Source: Burkholderiaceae bacterium
Lineage (GTDB): Bacteria > Pseudomonadota > Gammaproteobacteria > Burkholderiales > Burkholderiaceae_A
Direction: 5' to 3'
DNA: 53,333 nucleotides
NCBI GenBank assembly: GCA_018401615.1
Contig: JAGYKN010000011.1
Span: 1-53,333 of the forward strand
A model generated the notes under the pieces. The model had not been told where the DNA came from and did no database searches. It worked only from the letters and a program-made list of their open reading frames with translations. How positions within the stretch are numbered: the stretch's first letter is position 1; each line of letters starts with the position of its first letter. Positions 12,203-21,289 of this stretch are shown piece by piece. The translations under genes were made by a program, and so were the position numbers.

Positions 12203-13935
12203 CTAGAGTGCGAGATAGACCAAGCCGTAGAGCCCAAGTAACAACACCACCCAGACGCTGGTCTCGCCAATCGTCCAGGCGCGCGCCCAAGGATGCCCCG
12301 GCCACCATGTGTTCAGTTCTGCAGACTCGCCCAGGCGGATCGGAGCAGCCCAAGACAGGCAGCAATAAAGTCCGACCACAGATCGCGCACCAACAGAGAG
12401 GCGTCCGAGGAGTTCAGGCCCGAGCTGGTAGAGCCAGTCGGCGTCCACGCTGGCGCTTGCCTGACCTCTCAGGTGCTTGAGCATCAGGAAAAAGCCCAGA
12501 CCCGTGAACAGCAGCAGCTGCAACTCCCAGAAAATATGGTCTAGAGTAGGCGTTGTAATCCACCGGAGCAGGCAAGAACTGGTGGTGAGCCATTCGGGGT
12601 TCACGCCGATGAAGATGCAAAATATTACCGTGAGATCGCCATGGCCAGCAGCATGTTCCAGGGGGTCTTTCGGGCGCAGGCCTGAGTCGTCTCCCCAGGA
12701 AGGTGAAGTGGTGGGGAGCTTGAGCCCTGCATATAAAAGGTGCCGACCGAGCTATGGGATAACATCAGCCAGACCCAGGCGCGGTGGTCAATGGCAAGCT
12801 GCCTCAATCACCATGGTCTTGGTGACGAACCCACTGGCAGGGGAAAGGGGCCGGGAGATGGCAAAGCCTGATCATGTAGAGCTAAAGGTAATGGGCATGT
12901 ACTTGTAAATGCCACCCAACCCCGTGAGCTTGCTCCCGCCGGTCATGTGGATGATTTGGGCCTGGCGCCCATGAACAAGACAGAGCCATAAAGAATGTGT
13001 GTGAAGGCATGCGCCATTGCGCCATTGAGTGCGATGGCCGTGCCCATGCCCACCCCGGCCACCATGTATCCGACCTGGCTGATGATGCTGTAGGCCAACA
13101 GGCGGCGAATGTCGTTGGCGAGCACCGCATAGACCACACCCCAGAGGGCCATGACGGTGCCAATCCAGATGAGAGTCTCTGTTCCTGGATAACCACGAAT
13201 CAGGGTGTAGACGGCGGTCTTGGTGGTAAAGGCGCTGAGGAAAATGGCTCCGGTGATGGTGGACTCTGGGTAGGCGTCGGTGAGCCATGCATGCAGGGGT
13301 GGCACAGCCGCGTTGATGAGAAAGCCAATCAGAACCAAATAGAAGGCGGCGCTCTCGGTGGGCATCTGGTCAAAGGCGATGGAGCCGGTCTCAGAGAAGA
13401 ACAACACGATGCCGCCCAGCAGCAGCACGCCACTGACCGCATGGACGAGCAGATAACGATAGCCCGAGGCATAGGCCGATGCCGTTGCACGGCGCCAGAT
13501 GAGCCAGACCGAGGCCAGCATCATCATCTCCCAGAAGACATAGAGCGAGATCAAATCTCCGGCAAAGACCACGCCCACAGCAGAGGCCGCATAGACAAAC
13601 CCGGCAATGTGCTGAACGATGTCCTTCACATGCAGGCTGTAGATGGTGGCAATCACGGTGATCAGGCCGAACACATAGCCAAAGACCATGCTGAGCTTAT
13701 CGGCTCGGCCAGTTGTTAGATCGAGCCCGAGGAAACTAAATTGGCCGTAGGTGCCTGCCACCATCTGGGAGAGCAGGCCCATGAAGACCAGGGCGAGCAA
13801 GACCCGATAGACCTGCTGAGCCACACCCTTGAGCAGGGGCAGCAATATCGCACCCAGGATGAGCACAAAGGACGGGTGCAGCCACCAGCCAGAGGTGGCA
13901 AGCGTGGCCTGAAGGCTCTGGGTGGCGTCAGTCAT
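12203..13935 (-). pseudogene. MnhD/NuoL-like antiporter subunit, 3' half frameshifted
   Basis: Proton-conducting membrane subunit of the Mrp type. The first 330 residues from ATG 13935 are intact: DLISLYVFWEMMMLASVWL with the membrane Glu of this superfamily, LINAAVPPLHAWLTDAYPES, and RRLLAYSIISQVGYM. At about 12960 the frame breaks. The sequence continues as QAQIIHMTGGSKLTGLGGIYKYMP, SGFVTKTMVIEAACH, PWNMLLAM and FWELQLLLFTGLGFFL across several frames to a stop at 12203. At least four indels lie in the last 750 bases, while the rest of the gene is clean. Its start overlaps the preceding 105-aa gene by 8 bases. Confidence 0.8.
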
Positions 13936-14245
13936 GGGGCGCTGCCTTCTCACGGTTGGCCGGGTCGCCGATCAGGTTGTTTGGTTTGGCCTCGTTGTCG
14001 AAGTAATCCTCCTTGCGGTGGAGGAACTTGGAGCCCAGGAATTTAGAGACCACAACGATCAGCCAGCAGGAAAAAATCCCATAAACCGCGCCGGCGCCGC
14101 TCAGGCTCTCCCAGAAGAAGCGGTCGTAGCCAGATGGAATGAGAATGTCGGCAATGACCAAGGCGGCCATGATGCCGAGCATGACCCTGCTCAGGAGCTT
14201 TGAGCGATTCACCATGGCCTCAAGAAAGCGTCCGAGAGGAGTCAT
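13928..14245 (-). CDS. Small membrane protein in Mrp-type cluster
   Basis: This 105-residue protein has two predicted membrane helices (LLSRVMLGIMAALVIADIL and AVYGIFSCWLIVVVSKFLG) and a charged C-terminal tail with HRKEDYFDNEA. It does not match the canonical MnhA-G subunits. Its start ATG 14245 overlaps the stop of the MnhD-like gene before it, and its own stop overlaps the next D-like gene, so it is surely translated with them. It is probably an accessory subunit of the antiporter complex; the specific function is unknown. Confidence 0.75.
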   Translation of the reverse strand: MTPLGRFLEAMVNRSKLLSRVMLGIMAALVIADILIPSGYDRFFWESLSGAGAVYGIFSCWLIVVVSKFLGSKFLHRKEDYFDNEAKPNNLIGDPANREKAAPHD

Positions 14246-15711
14246 GAGGGGCCTCCACCGAAGATGGTTGCAATGAACCCGCGAATGGGGTTGGCCACAA
14301 AAAAGAGCGCCACCGCCCCAAGTGCGGTAAGGCTCAGTGGAATGAGGCAAAAGAGCGGTGCCTCGTGGATACCCTTTGGCGTGCCCTCGGGCGGTGGCAA
14401 GAGGAAGGCCCGAACCACAGGCGGCAGCAGGTAGGCAATGTTGAGCAGGGTGCTCAGGAGAAAGACCCCAATCATGAGGGCATGGCCGGCTTCAACCGCG
14501 CCGAGCATGAGGTGCCATTTGCTCCAGAGGCCTCCGAGCGGCGGCGCCCCGATCACGGACAGGGCGCCCAGCAGGAATGCAAACATGGTGATGGGCATGC
14601 TGCGGCCAAGGCCGTCCATCTCGTGAATCTCGGTCTTGTGAGCGGCCACATAGATTGCGCCGGCGCAGAAGAAAAGCGTGATCTTTCCGAAGGCATGCAT
14701 GACGATGTGCATGCCGCTGCCGATGGCCGCGATCTGAGAGGCCAGCATGGCACCCAGCACAATGTAGGACAACTGGCTCACAGTTGAGTAAGCAAGCCGA
14801 GCCTTGAGATTGGTCTTGTGGAGTGCCACCAGAGAGGCCGCCAGCATGGTGAAGGCAGCAACGGCCATGATGAGGTCGGACGACCAGAGGCCATCGAGGT
14901 AGTCGAGTCCGAAGAGGTAGACGCTGACCTTCAACACAGTAAAGACACCAGCCTTGACCACCGCGACTGCATGCAGCAGGGCGCTCACAGGGGTGGGCGC
15001 AACCATGGCAGAGGGGAGCCAGCGGTGAAATGGCATGAGGGCGGCCTTGCCGATGCCAAAGATAAAGAGCACAAGCAACACCGCGCCGGTGCTCTGGCCA
15101 ACGCTGTCTTGCATGACCCCGCCGGGAACAAACTCCAGCGTTCCGGTGAGTGCGTAGGTCACCAACATGGCAGGAAGCAGCAGTCCGATCGACGTGCCCA
15201 GAAGCACCCCAAGGTAGATGCGAGCCCCGCGTTTTGCCTCCTCGGTCCCCTTGTGGGCAACCAGAGGATAGGTCGATAAGGAGAGGACCTCATAGAGGAT
15301 GAAGAGCGTGAGCATGTTCTGCGAGAAGGCAATGCCAATGGCTGCAAAAATTGCAATCGAAAAGCAGGCAAAAAATCGCGTCTGGTGTTTCTCGCCTGCA
15401 CCGCGCATGTAACCAATGGCATAGATGGAGGTGAGTATCCACAGGCCAGATGCAACCAAGGCGAAGACCATCCCGAGGGGTTCGATGGAAAAGCCAAACG
15501 CAATTCCCGGGATGATCTCAAAGAGTGCCACCCCAAGGGGCTCACCCGGTTCAATCCGCAGGAAGACCCCAAGCACAGCGGCGAAGACAGCCAACGAGCT
15601 GGCCACCATGAAGCTGTCTCTCAGGTCTGGGCGGCTGCCAAGCAGCGCGATGCCGAGGGCTGCAATCAGTGGCAGAAAGACTGATAAGAGGATGAGTGAT
15701 TCACTGGTCAT
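14242..15711 (-). CDS. MnhD/NuoL-like cation:proton antiporter subunit
   Basis: A 489-residue polytopic inner-membrane protein of the proton-conducting NuoL/M/N-Mrp superfamily. Key elements are LTLFILYEVLSLSTYPLV with the conserved membrane Glu, GIGKAALMPFHRWLPSAM with the conserved Lys, LLHAVAVVKAGVF, and the Lys/His-rich helix HIVMHAFGKITLFF. About 14 hydrophobic segments are visible. Start and stop overlap both neighbours by four bases (ATGA type). It is one of three D-like subunits in this operon. Confidence 0.9.
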   Translation of the reverse strand: MTSESLILLSVFLPLIAALGIALLGSRPDLRDSFMVASSLAVFAAVLGVFLRIEPGEPLGVALFEIIPGIAFGFSIEPLGMVFALVASGLWILTSIYAIGYMRGAGEKHQTRFFACFSIAIFAAIGIAFSQNMLTLFILYEVLSLSTYPLVAHKGTEEAKRGARIYLGVLLGTSIGLLLPAMLVTYALTGTLEFVPGGVMQDSVGQSTGAVLLVLFIFGIGKAALMPFHRWLPSAMVAPTPVSALLHAVAVVKAGVFTVLKVSVYLFGLDYLDGLWSSDLIMAVAAFTMLAASLVALHKTNLKARLAYSTVSQLSYIVLGAMLASQIAAIGSGMHIVMHAFGKITLFFCAGAIYVAAHKTEIHEMDGLGRSMPITMFAFLLGALSVIGAPPLGGLWSKWHLMLGAVEAGHALMIGVFLLSTLLNIAYLLPPVVRAFLLPPPEGTPKGIHEAPLFCLIPLSLTALGAVALFFVANPIRGFIATIFGGGPS

Positions 15712-17201
15712 GGCAGTGGCCCGAGCAGGCTCGCAGACTCTAAATTGGCCAGCGCCATTGGCAGGCTCGGATCAATGCCAAACCAGAGGTTGGCAAAGAC
15801 CAGGAGGTAGAGCACGGCGAGCATGCCCCTTGGTGCCTCCCGATGGACCTCTTCACCGGGGCTGGCGGGGCGGAAGTAGGCCACCTCCACCACCTTCCAG
15901 ATGTAGACCACAGCCAAGAGAGAGCTGATGAGGATCAGCACGATCAGCAGAACACCGAGGCCGCCCTCGGCCAGCAGGGCCTGGATGAGCATCCATTTGC
16001 TGATGAACCCCGCTGTGAGGGGCACGCCAATAAGAGAGAGGCCGGCCAGAACGAAGCCAAGCATGGTCATGGGCATGGCCTTGCCTGCGCCCGCGAGGTC
16101 GTCGAGCTTGGAACTCCCGTAGCGCAGAACGAGGCAGCCAACGGCCATGAAGAGGGCCGATTTAATGAGCGCATGGTTAAACATGTGCACCATGGCCGCG
16201 GTTGTTCCCGCACTTGTGACAAGGCTGGCCCCAAGAAGGATGTAGCCAATCTGTGCAACTGATGAATAGCCAAGCATGCGCTTGACGTCTCGCTCAAACA
16301 CGGCGACTGTTGAGCCAACCAGGAAGCCGGCCACGCAGAGCGGAATCAGGATGGCGGAGAAGACCATCGCGTGTTGGGCAAGGTTTGGCTGGAGGATCAA
16401 AAAATCAAACCTTATGAGCACGAAGAGGGCCACCTTGGTTGAGCAGGCCGCGAAAAAGACGGTGACGATGGTGGGTGCGTAGCGGTAAGCATTTGGCATC
16501 CAGGCATGCATGGGAAAGAGGGCTGCCTTCAGGCACAGGCCGAGCAGAATAAAACCGCTGGCAATCAAGACGGGCGTGGAGTTGGATAGTCCAGAGAGTC
16601 GGCTGGCCATGTCCGCCATGTTGAGTGTCCCCGTCATCATGTAGAGGTAGCCCACACCAATTAGGTAGAAGGTGGCCCCGAGTGTGCCGGTCACGAGGTA
16701 TTTGAAGCTCGCAGTAAGAGACTGACGCTGGGGGCCTGCTGAGACCAGCACATAAGAGGCAAGCGAGGAGATCTCCATGAAGACAAAGACATTAAAGGCG
16801 TCTCCAGTCACCGCAATGCCAATGAGTCCTGTGAGCACGAGAAGCCAACAGGCAGTATAGCAGCGCCTGGTGGGGGCGGCCCACTCGGCGTCCATGCTCT
16901 GCCCGCCCCAGAGCAGGGCTGCCAGGGATGCCCCGGTGATGACCAGCAGCATGAGGGCAGAGAAGGGGCCAATGACCAACCCGATGCCAAAGGGAACGGG
17001 CCAGTTGCCCAACTCGTAGAGGAGGGTGCCTTGAGCAAGCACCTCTGAGGTGATGCCGATGGCAAGAAGGAAGGTCAGCAGGCTCGTGGCCGTTGCAAGG
17101 AGCCAGGGGCCCCGGCCAGCCGACGGCAGGATGGCCACGAGTGGCGCCAACAGCATGGGAACCACCACAACAAGGATGGGCAGGTGATCAACCAGCGTCA
17201 T
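15708..17201 (-). CDS. mnhD: Cation:proton antiporter subunit D (MnhD-like)
   Basis: A 497-residue membrane subunit. GDAFNVFVFMEISSLASYVL contains the conserved Glu, LCLKAALFPMHAWMPNAYRYAP the conserved Lys and loop motif, and HMFNHALIKSALFMAVGCL the later ion-path helix. It is the D subunit closest to MnhC, as in standard mrp operons, so it is the best candidate for the true MrpD. It overlaps the mnhC end and the next D-like gene start by four bases each. Confidence 0.92.
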   Translation of the reverse strand: MTLVDHLPILVVVVPMLLAPLVAILPSAGRGPWLLATATSLLTFLLAIGITSEVLAQGTLLYELGNWPVPFGIGLVIGPFSALMLLVITGASLAALLWGGQSMDAEWAAPTRRCYTACWLLVLTGLIGIAVTGDAFNVFVFMEISSLASYVLVSAGPQRQSLTASFKYLVTGTLGATFYLIGVGYLYMMTGTLNMADMASRLSGLSNSTPVLIASGFILLGLCLKAALFPMHAWMPNAYRYAPTIVTVFFAACSTKVALFVLIRFDFLILQPNLAQHAMVFSAILIPLCVAGFLVGSTVAVFERDVKRMLGYSSVAQIGYILLGASLVTSAGTTAAMVHMFNHALIKSALFMAVGCLVLRYGSSKLDDLAGAGKAMPMTMLGFVLAGLSLIGVPLTAGFISKWMLIQALLAEGGLGVLLIVLILISSLLAVVYIWKVVEVAYFRPASPGEEVHREAPRGMLAVLYLLVFANLWFGIDPSLPMALANLESASLLGPLP

Positions 17202-17560
17202 GGCTCTCGATCTAGCCTCTCGATGTCTTCCTCTTCAATAGAGCCATATTCCTCCTTGATCCGAACTGCCAGGGCGAGGCCCAGGGCCGTCACGGCGATG
17301 CCAACGACAATGGCCGTCAGGATCAGCACCTGCGGCAGCGGGTTTGCATAGAGGTCTGGGCCCTGGGGGGGCACGCGAAAGATCGGTCCGGTGCCGCCCT
17401 CAACCTTGTCCATGGAGATAAAGAGCAGGAAAACGGCCGACTGAAAAATGCCGAGCCCGATCATGCGTTTGATGTAGTTGCCTTTCACCAGGACTGCATA
17501 GAGGCCAACCACCAGCAGGAGGATGTAGACCCAGTAGTTGTAGAGGCCCAGGAAGGTCAT
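17198..17560 (-). CDS. mnhC: Cation:proton antiporter subunit C (NuoK-like)
   Basis: A 120-residue, three-helix NuoK-type subunit. The pattern YWVYILLLVVGLYAVLV, KRMIGLGIFQSAVFLLFI and LPQVLILTAIVVGIAVTALGLALAVRI is typical of MnhC/MrpC, including the PLPQ(V/A)LILTAIVV motif. ATG 17560 was chosen because GGAG lies six bases upstream; a GTG 12 bases earlier is possible. It follows the MbhD-MnhB fusion by 18 bases and its stop overlaps the mnhD start. Confidence 0.93.
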   Translation of the reverse strand: MTFLGLYNYWVYILLLVVGLYAVLVKGNYIKRMIGLGIFQSAVFLLFISMDKVEGGTGPIFRVPPQGPDLYANPLPQVLILTAIVVGIAVTALGLALAVRIKEEYGSIEEEDIERLDREP

Positions 17561-17578
17561 GTCAGGCTCCACATGGCG

Positions 17579-18568
17579 TCAGGAGCGCTGACGGTTGGCG
17601 AATGCATTAAAGACCATGATGAGAACGGTTGCCACGGTCAGGCCCACACCAAACTCGACCAAGAGAATGCCAACGTACTGGCCCTTGAGGGGATCGCTGG
17701 CCAGCATGTTGTAGTCGAGAAATTTGCCGCCGAGTAGCATGCAGGCGAAGCCCACGCCTGTGTAAATGGACGCGCCCAACGCCGCCAGCCGGAGCATGAC
17801 GGCCTGTGGCATGGCCTTTGCACTTCGGGCGGGCCCCTCGAGGATCCCGTAGAGCATGATTGCAGCAGCAAAGAGGGCGCCAGCAGAAAAGCCACCGCCG
17901 GGCGTGTACTTGCCGTGGAATTGAACAACCAGGCCAAACAGCAGCAGAAGGGGAATGATGAGCTTGCCGACGACCCTCAAGATGGAATGGTGCTCGATGC
18001 CGTTGATGCTCGGCTGGTCTGCGGTTTTCACACTGCCAGCCCCAGCCTTCGGACCAAAGCTGAGGACCGAGAGCACGCCGATGCCGGCCGTGAAGATCAC
18101 GATCACTTCGCCGAGGGTGTCGTAGCCGCGAAAGGAGGCCAGGATGGCGGTCACCACGTTGGGGATGCCAATGACTTTGGGGGTCTCTTGGAGGTACCAG
18201 GGCGCCACGTGCTGATGGATTGGCGCCATCGGATCGCCGACAAGGGGATGCTCAAGGCTCACCACCAGCAGAACAATGCTCAGCAGGCCAAGTGCCACAA
18301 TGGGAAGGCGATGCACCTGGAATCTGGGCTGCTCGTGCTCGGCCGTGAGTGCCAGTGCACTCATGAACAAGACAGTTGAGACGCCGGCACCCACGGCGGC
18401 CTCGGTGAGGGCAACATCTGCGGCATCAAGGATGAAAAAATTCGAGGCCATCATCAGACTGAAGATGCCAAACCAGAGGCTCGCAACAAAGAGATTTCGA
18501 CTCTGCACGGTGGCAAACGCCGCAATGGCGACAAATGTGAGGGTGAAGATGCCAAGCAGGTCGGTCAT
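17579..18568 (-). CDS. mnhB: Fused DUF4040 (MbhD-like) and MnhB antiporter subunit
   Basis: A single 329-residue protein combines two usual subunits. Residues 1-85 form a DUF4040/MbhD-like three-helix module (SLWFGIFSLMMASNFFILDAADVALTEAAVGAG). Residues about 200-325 form MnhB (LIIPLLLLFGLVVQFHGKYTPGGGFSAGALFAAA). A middle segment (YDTLGEVIVIFTAGIGVLSVL) matches the piece often attached to the C-terminus of MnhA. It thus supplies the MnhA tail and MnhB together, while the MnhA core is probably replaced by a separate D-like subunit. The gene overlaps mnhG upstream by four bases. Confidence 0.9.
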   Translation of the reverse strand: MTDLLGIFTLTFVAIAAFATVQSRNLFVASLWFGIFSLMMASNFFILDAADVALTEAAVGAGVSTVLFMSALALTAEHEQPRFQVHRLPIVALGLLSIVLLVVSLEHPLVGDPMAPIHQHVAPWYLQETPKVIGIPNVVTAILASFRGYDTLGEVIVIFTAGIGVLSVLSFGPKAGAGSVKTADQPSINGIEHHSILRVVGKLIIPLLLLFGLVVQFHGKYTPGGGFSAGALFAAAIMLYGILEGPARSAKAMPQAVMLRLAALGASIYTGVGFACMLLGGKFLDYNMLASDPLKGQYVGILLVEFGVGLTVATVLIMVFNAFANRQRS

Positions 18569-18909
18569 TCCGAGGATCCCTCAGGGGACTGGGCTCTAGA
18601 CGAGCGACTGCCGAGCAGGGGCTTGAGCCCCGCGATGTTGGCCGCATTGGCCATTGCGTAGGCAGACACAGGCCCTGTGAACAACAGAAAGAGCATGATC
18701 GTAAAGAGCTTGAAGCTCGCCAGATCTAAACCGGCATGGAGCATCAGGCCAATGATGATCAGCATGCTTCCCAGGGTCTCCGTGACACTGCCCGCATGCA
18801 TCCTAGTGTAGAAGTCTGGCATGCGCAGCAGACCAATCCCTCCCACCAGCACGAAGAATCCGCCCAGCAGCAAGAGGACGCTCGAAGCAATGTGAATGGC
18901 GTCGGTCAT
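18565..18909 (-). CDS. mnhG: Cation:proton antiporter subunit G
   Basis: A 114-residue MnhG/PhaG protein with three helices. It shows the diagnostic LLLGGFFVLVGGIGLLRMPDFYTRMHAGS motif in the first third, split by the family's conserved RMPDFY(T/A)RMHA, and a second half LFTIMLFLLFTGPVSAYAMA. The C-terminal tail is polar. Its start overlaps the mnhF stop and its stop overlaps the mnhB fusion start. Confidence 0.94.
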   Translation of the reverse strand: MTDAIHIASSVLLLLGGFFVLVGGIGLLRMPDFYTRMHAGSVTETLGSMLIIIGLMLHAGLDLASFKLFTIMLFLLFTGPVSAYAMANAANIAGLKPLLGSRSSRAQSPEGSSE

Positions 18910-19245
18910 GGCTGCTTTGATTGTGGGTTGGCAGATTCATGTTCCGAGGCCACAGACTCTGAGGCCTCGCGTCTGCGGCTGTTTTGCACATATTTAAGGA
19001 TGGCCAGCACGCCGATAAAATTAATGAGCGCGTAGGCCAGGGCGAGGTCAAGAAAGTCGGGTCGCCCGTTGATCATTGCAACCAAGGCAACCAGTAACAC
19101 GGTTTTGGTGCCGAACATGTTCATGGCCAGCACCCGATCGTAGAGATGCCGGGGCCCAGTAGGCCCCGAATGAGCGCCAGAGCCATGGTCACCAACACCG
19201 CAAAGCCAGCAGCCGTGGAGGACTGGCGGGGGGCCTTGCCTTCGG
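18906..19245 (-). pseudogene. mnhF: Cation:proton antiporter subunit F, one frameshift
   Basis: Two pieces make a normal MnhF of about 100 residues: TAAGFAVLVTMALALIRGLLGPG in one frame and YDRVLAMNMFGTKTVLLVALV, ending in a polar tail, in the next. The break lies near 19140, where one base is missing before CTCTACGATCGG. Without it the protein would read LLGPGLYDRVLAMN, as the family expects. The start is not clear and probably lies inside the end of mnhE. The downstream mnhG overlap is intact. Confidence 0.75.
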
Positions 19246-19706
19246 AATGCCCTGACTCGCGTTCATCTCCCCGGAGAGCACACCCTGGGCGCCCTCGTGC
19301 GTGAGCGCATGACCGCGACCATGCCTCTGGGCTGATGTCCATGGTGAGGTCCCGGGGTGAGAGTGATCGAGTTGCCAACAAGACTCGGCAGACCTCGCCT
19401 CCTCGGCGAGGCTCTGCACGCTCACCACCCTGGGGCTAATGGGCATGGAGGGGCTCAGCACGATCTTAGAGACCTGCAGACTTGAGCACACTCCTTTGGC
19501 AAGCCAGCCCCAATAGGTGAGCACGCCCAGCCCAAGTTGGATGGGCACCGACTCTTGATCGACTGTTTCAAAACGCCTCACGATCCAGACCACCAGCAGG
19601 CAAGACGCGAGTCCCAATCCCAGCATGAGTGGCAGGTGAGGCCTGACCAGCAAGAGCCAGAGGGCCGCCAGACCGGAAAAAGCGACAAGAAACGGATTGT
19701 CTGCAT
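19225..19706 (-). pseudogene. mnhE: Cation:proton antiporter subunit E, several frameshifts
   Basis: First gene of the antiporter operon. ATG 19706 starts MQTIRFLSLF, and a base missing from a T-run near 19672 shifts the frame. It then reads SGLAALWLLLVRPHLPLMLGL and LASCLLVVWIVRRFETVD, typical of MnhE. After VVSVQSLAEEARSAES the frame shifts again into VGNSITLTPG and then LTMDISPEAW, and back into ALTHEGAQGVLSGEMNA. At least four single-base changes restore the family consensus, mostly at short homopolymers. Confidence 0.8.
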
Positions 19707-19730
19707 GGGGCTGAATTGTAGACTAAGGAA

Positions 19731-19970
19731 ATGCACCTTCATTTGGCATCCGACCTCCACCTGGAGTTCCTTCATCGGAAGTTTCCAGCCTCAATTCGTG
19801 TCTCAAGGCTCTTCACGCCGTGGGCCGACGTGCTGATCTTGGCTGGAGACATTCACAACGGCGCCAGGGCAGTCGAGATCTTTGGCAGGTGGCCGCATCC
19901 GGTGATCTATGTGCCTGGCAATCACGAATTTTATGATCACACCATTGAGCAGATGGTCGTCACCATCTAG
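19731..19970 (+). pseudogene. N-terminal stump of a metallophosphoesterase
   Basis: The 79-residue frame has the first calcineurin-like phosphoesterase motifs: SDLHLEF (DxH), LAGDIHNG (GDxH-like) and VPGNHEFY (GNHE). It then stops. Family members are usually about 200-280 residues and need later histidine motifs (GHxH) for metal binding, so this copy cannot be active as read. The end overlaps a perfect 7-bp hairpin (AGATGGT/ACCATCT, 19951-19968), and a tRNA gene starts 24 bases later. It could be a remnant left by a rearrangement at the tRNA or another sequence error. It is divergent from mnhE with only 24 bases between starts. Confidence 0.65.
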
Positions 19971-19993
19971 ACCGGGTTACCATTTGGGCACGC

Positions 19994-20078
19994 GCCCGGA
20001 TGACGAAACTGGTAGACGTACGGGACTTAAAATCCCGAGCCGTAAGGCGTGCGGGTTCGAGTCCCGCTCCGGGCACCA
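19994..20078 (+). tRNA. tRNA-Leu (anticodon UAA), CCA encoded
   Basis: An 85-base class II tRNA. The acceptor stem GCCCGGA pairs with TCCGGGC, the anticodon stem is CGGGA/TCCCG around CTTAAAA (anticodon TAA), a variable arm AGCCGTAAGGCGT follows, and the T loop is GTTCGAGTC. It ends ACCA, so CCA is genomically encoded. It decodes UUA leucine codons. Confidence 0.97.
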
Positions 20079-20128
20079 GCATCAATCGTCCTCAATCCCC
20101 CTCAATCCCTCTCACACACTGATCCCCC

Positions 20129-20569
20129 ATGAACAACCTACTGCGAACGCTCACCACCCTGGCCTGCACCACCCTCTTGACGATTGGAACCGCCGTGTCG
20201 AATCCCCTGCCGCCCCTGCCCGTTGTGTCGCTCTCAAAGACCGATCAAACCGCTGGGAAAGGCGCCGAGGCCACAGCTGGTAAGTCGGTGGTGGTCCACT
20301 ACACCGGATGGCTCTACGACCCGAGCAAGGCCGATGGCAGGGGCAAGAAATTCGACAGTTCCCTTGACCGGGGAAGCCCATTCTCGTTTCCCCTGGGTGC
20401 GGGCCGAGTCATCCAGGGCTGGGACCAGGGCGTTGCGGGCATGAAGGTGGGCGGCAAGCGAACCCTCATCATTCCCCCCGAAATGGGCTACGGCGCGCGA
20501 GGGGCTGGCGGTGCAATTCCGCCCAATGCAGCCTTGCTCTTTGAGGTGGAGCTGCTCGAGGTCCGCTAG
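20129..20569 (+). CDS. Exported FKBP-type peptidyl-prolyl isomerase
   Basis: A 146-residue protein with an N-terminal signal peptide ([21 protein letters not shown]) and one FKBP domain. [67 protein letters not shown] and [11 protein letters not shown] follow the canonical order, with the active-site aromatic residues present. It probably assists protein folding in the periplasm. The ATG at 20129 is preceded by C/T-rich sequence without a strong ribosome site. Its stop shares a CTAG with the stop of the convergent gene at 20566. Confidence 0.92.
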   Translation: MNNLLRTLTTLACTTLLTIGTAVSNPLPPLPVVSLSKTDQTAGKGAEATAGKSVVVHYTGWLYDPSKADGRGKKFDSSLDRGSPFSFPLGAGRVIQGWDQGVAGMKVGGKRTLIIPPEMGYGARGAGGAIPPNAALLFEVELLEVR

Positions 20570-20952
20570 ATTTCAAGCTGCCATAAATGCCGGCATCGGC
20601 GGCAGCTGGCCTTCATCTGGCAGACCTGCGGCAGATGCTCCTCTGAGACGAGCTCTAGGCGCCCATACGCCTTGCAGGCCTTGCAGGTGGCTTGTTGGGC
20701 AAGGTGCTCAGCCGCGCCGATTCGTTCAGCGGCCTTGATCCAACAGTAACCCCCGCTTCCAAGGCAGATAAACGAGGACCCGGCATAGATGAGGTCATTG
20801 AGGACATTGGCATGGCCAAGCCAGACCTCCAGGAAGGCAGCCCCGGCAACGATGAGGATCAGGCCAAGAGCAACAAATCCAAAGCCAGCGGCCAGCTGGG
20901 TCTCGTACCACGGTCGAAACCCGGCCCGATTGATGTCACGCATGAGGCTCAT
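20566..20952 (-). CDS. Membrane protein with C-terminal cysteine motif, unknown
   Basis: A 128-residue protein not recognised as a named family. Two hydrophobic helices ([19 protein letters not shown] and [23 protein letters not shown]) are followed by a soluble tail with CKAC and CRRC pairs, about 20 residues apart, which look like a small zinc ribbon. It abuts the next gene exactly (20952/20953), which suggests co-transcription with that secreted protein. Function unknown. Confidence 0.65.
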   Translation of the reverse strand: MSLMRDINRAGFRPWYETQLAAGFGFVALGLILIVAGAAFLEVWLGHANVLNDLIYAGSSFICLGSGGYCWIKAAERIGAAEHLAQQATCKACKAYGRLELVSEEHLPQVCQMKASCRRCRHLWQLEI

Positions 20953-21213
20953 CTATCGTCGCAAGACGTTTACCACCGAGGGGCACGAGAAACCCTCGTC
21001 GACCGAGGCGTTCTCAGTGCCGCCGTCTGGACATTTGTAGATGCAGGTGGTGCTGCGATTCTTATTCTTTACCCGTTCACTGATGTTGCAGTTCATGGCG
21101 CGCTTGGGCGAGTTGTCTGGCTTCTTGGCGACCTGGGCGAGGACTGAGGTTGAGATGAGTGCGGCGCTCAGCAGCGCCACTGAGAGCATCAGGCGGTTTG
21201 AAGTTGGATGCAT
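20953..21213 (-). CDS. Small secreted cysteine-containing protein, unknown
   Basis: An 86-residue protein with a clear signal peptide (LMLSVALLSAALISTSVLA, cleavage after ALA-like site) and a mature part of about 60 residues. The mature part has four cysteines (NCN, TTCIYKC, FSC) that could form two disulfides. It is not recognised as a family. A stem-loop at 21240-21276 lies just upstream of its start. It is probably periplasmic. Confidence 0.6.
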   Translation of the reverse strand: MHPTSNRLMLSVALLSAALISTSVLAQVAKKPDNSPKRAMNCNISERVKNKNRSTTCIYKCPDGGTENASVDEGFSCPSVVNVLRR

Positions 21214-21239
21214 GATTTTTTATCCTCGAGGTTTTCAGT

Positions 21240-21276
21240 CCTTAGGATACAAGGCTGCGGTCAATTATCCTTAAGG
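21240..21276. repeat. Imperfect inverted repeat upstream of the small secreted protein
   Basis: CCTTAGGATA and TATCCTTAAGG form a 10-bp stem with a one-base bulge and a 16-base loop. It lies in the 76-base gap between the Rieske-like gene stop and the start of the next minus-strand gene. No T-run follows, so it may be an operator or an mRNA processing site rather than a terminator. Confidence 0.5.
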
Positions 21277-21289
21277 CCCTCAAAACCCC

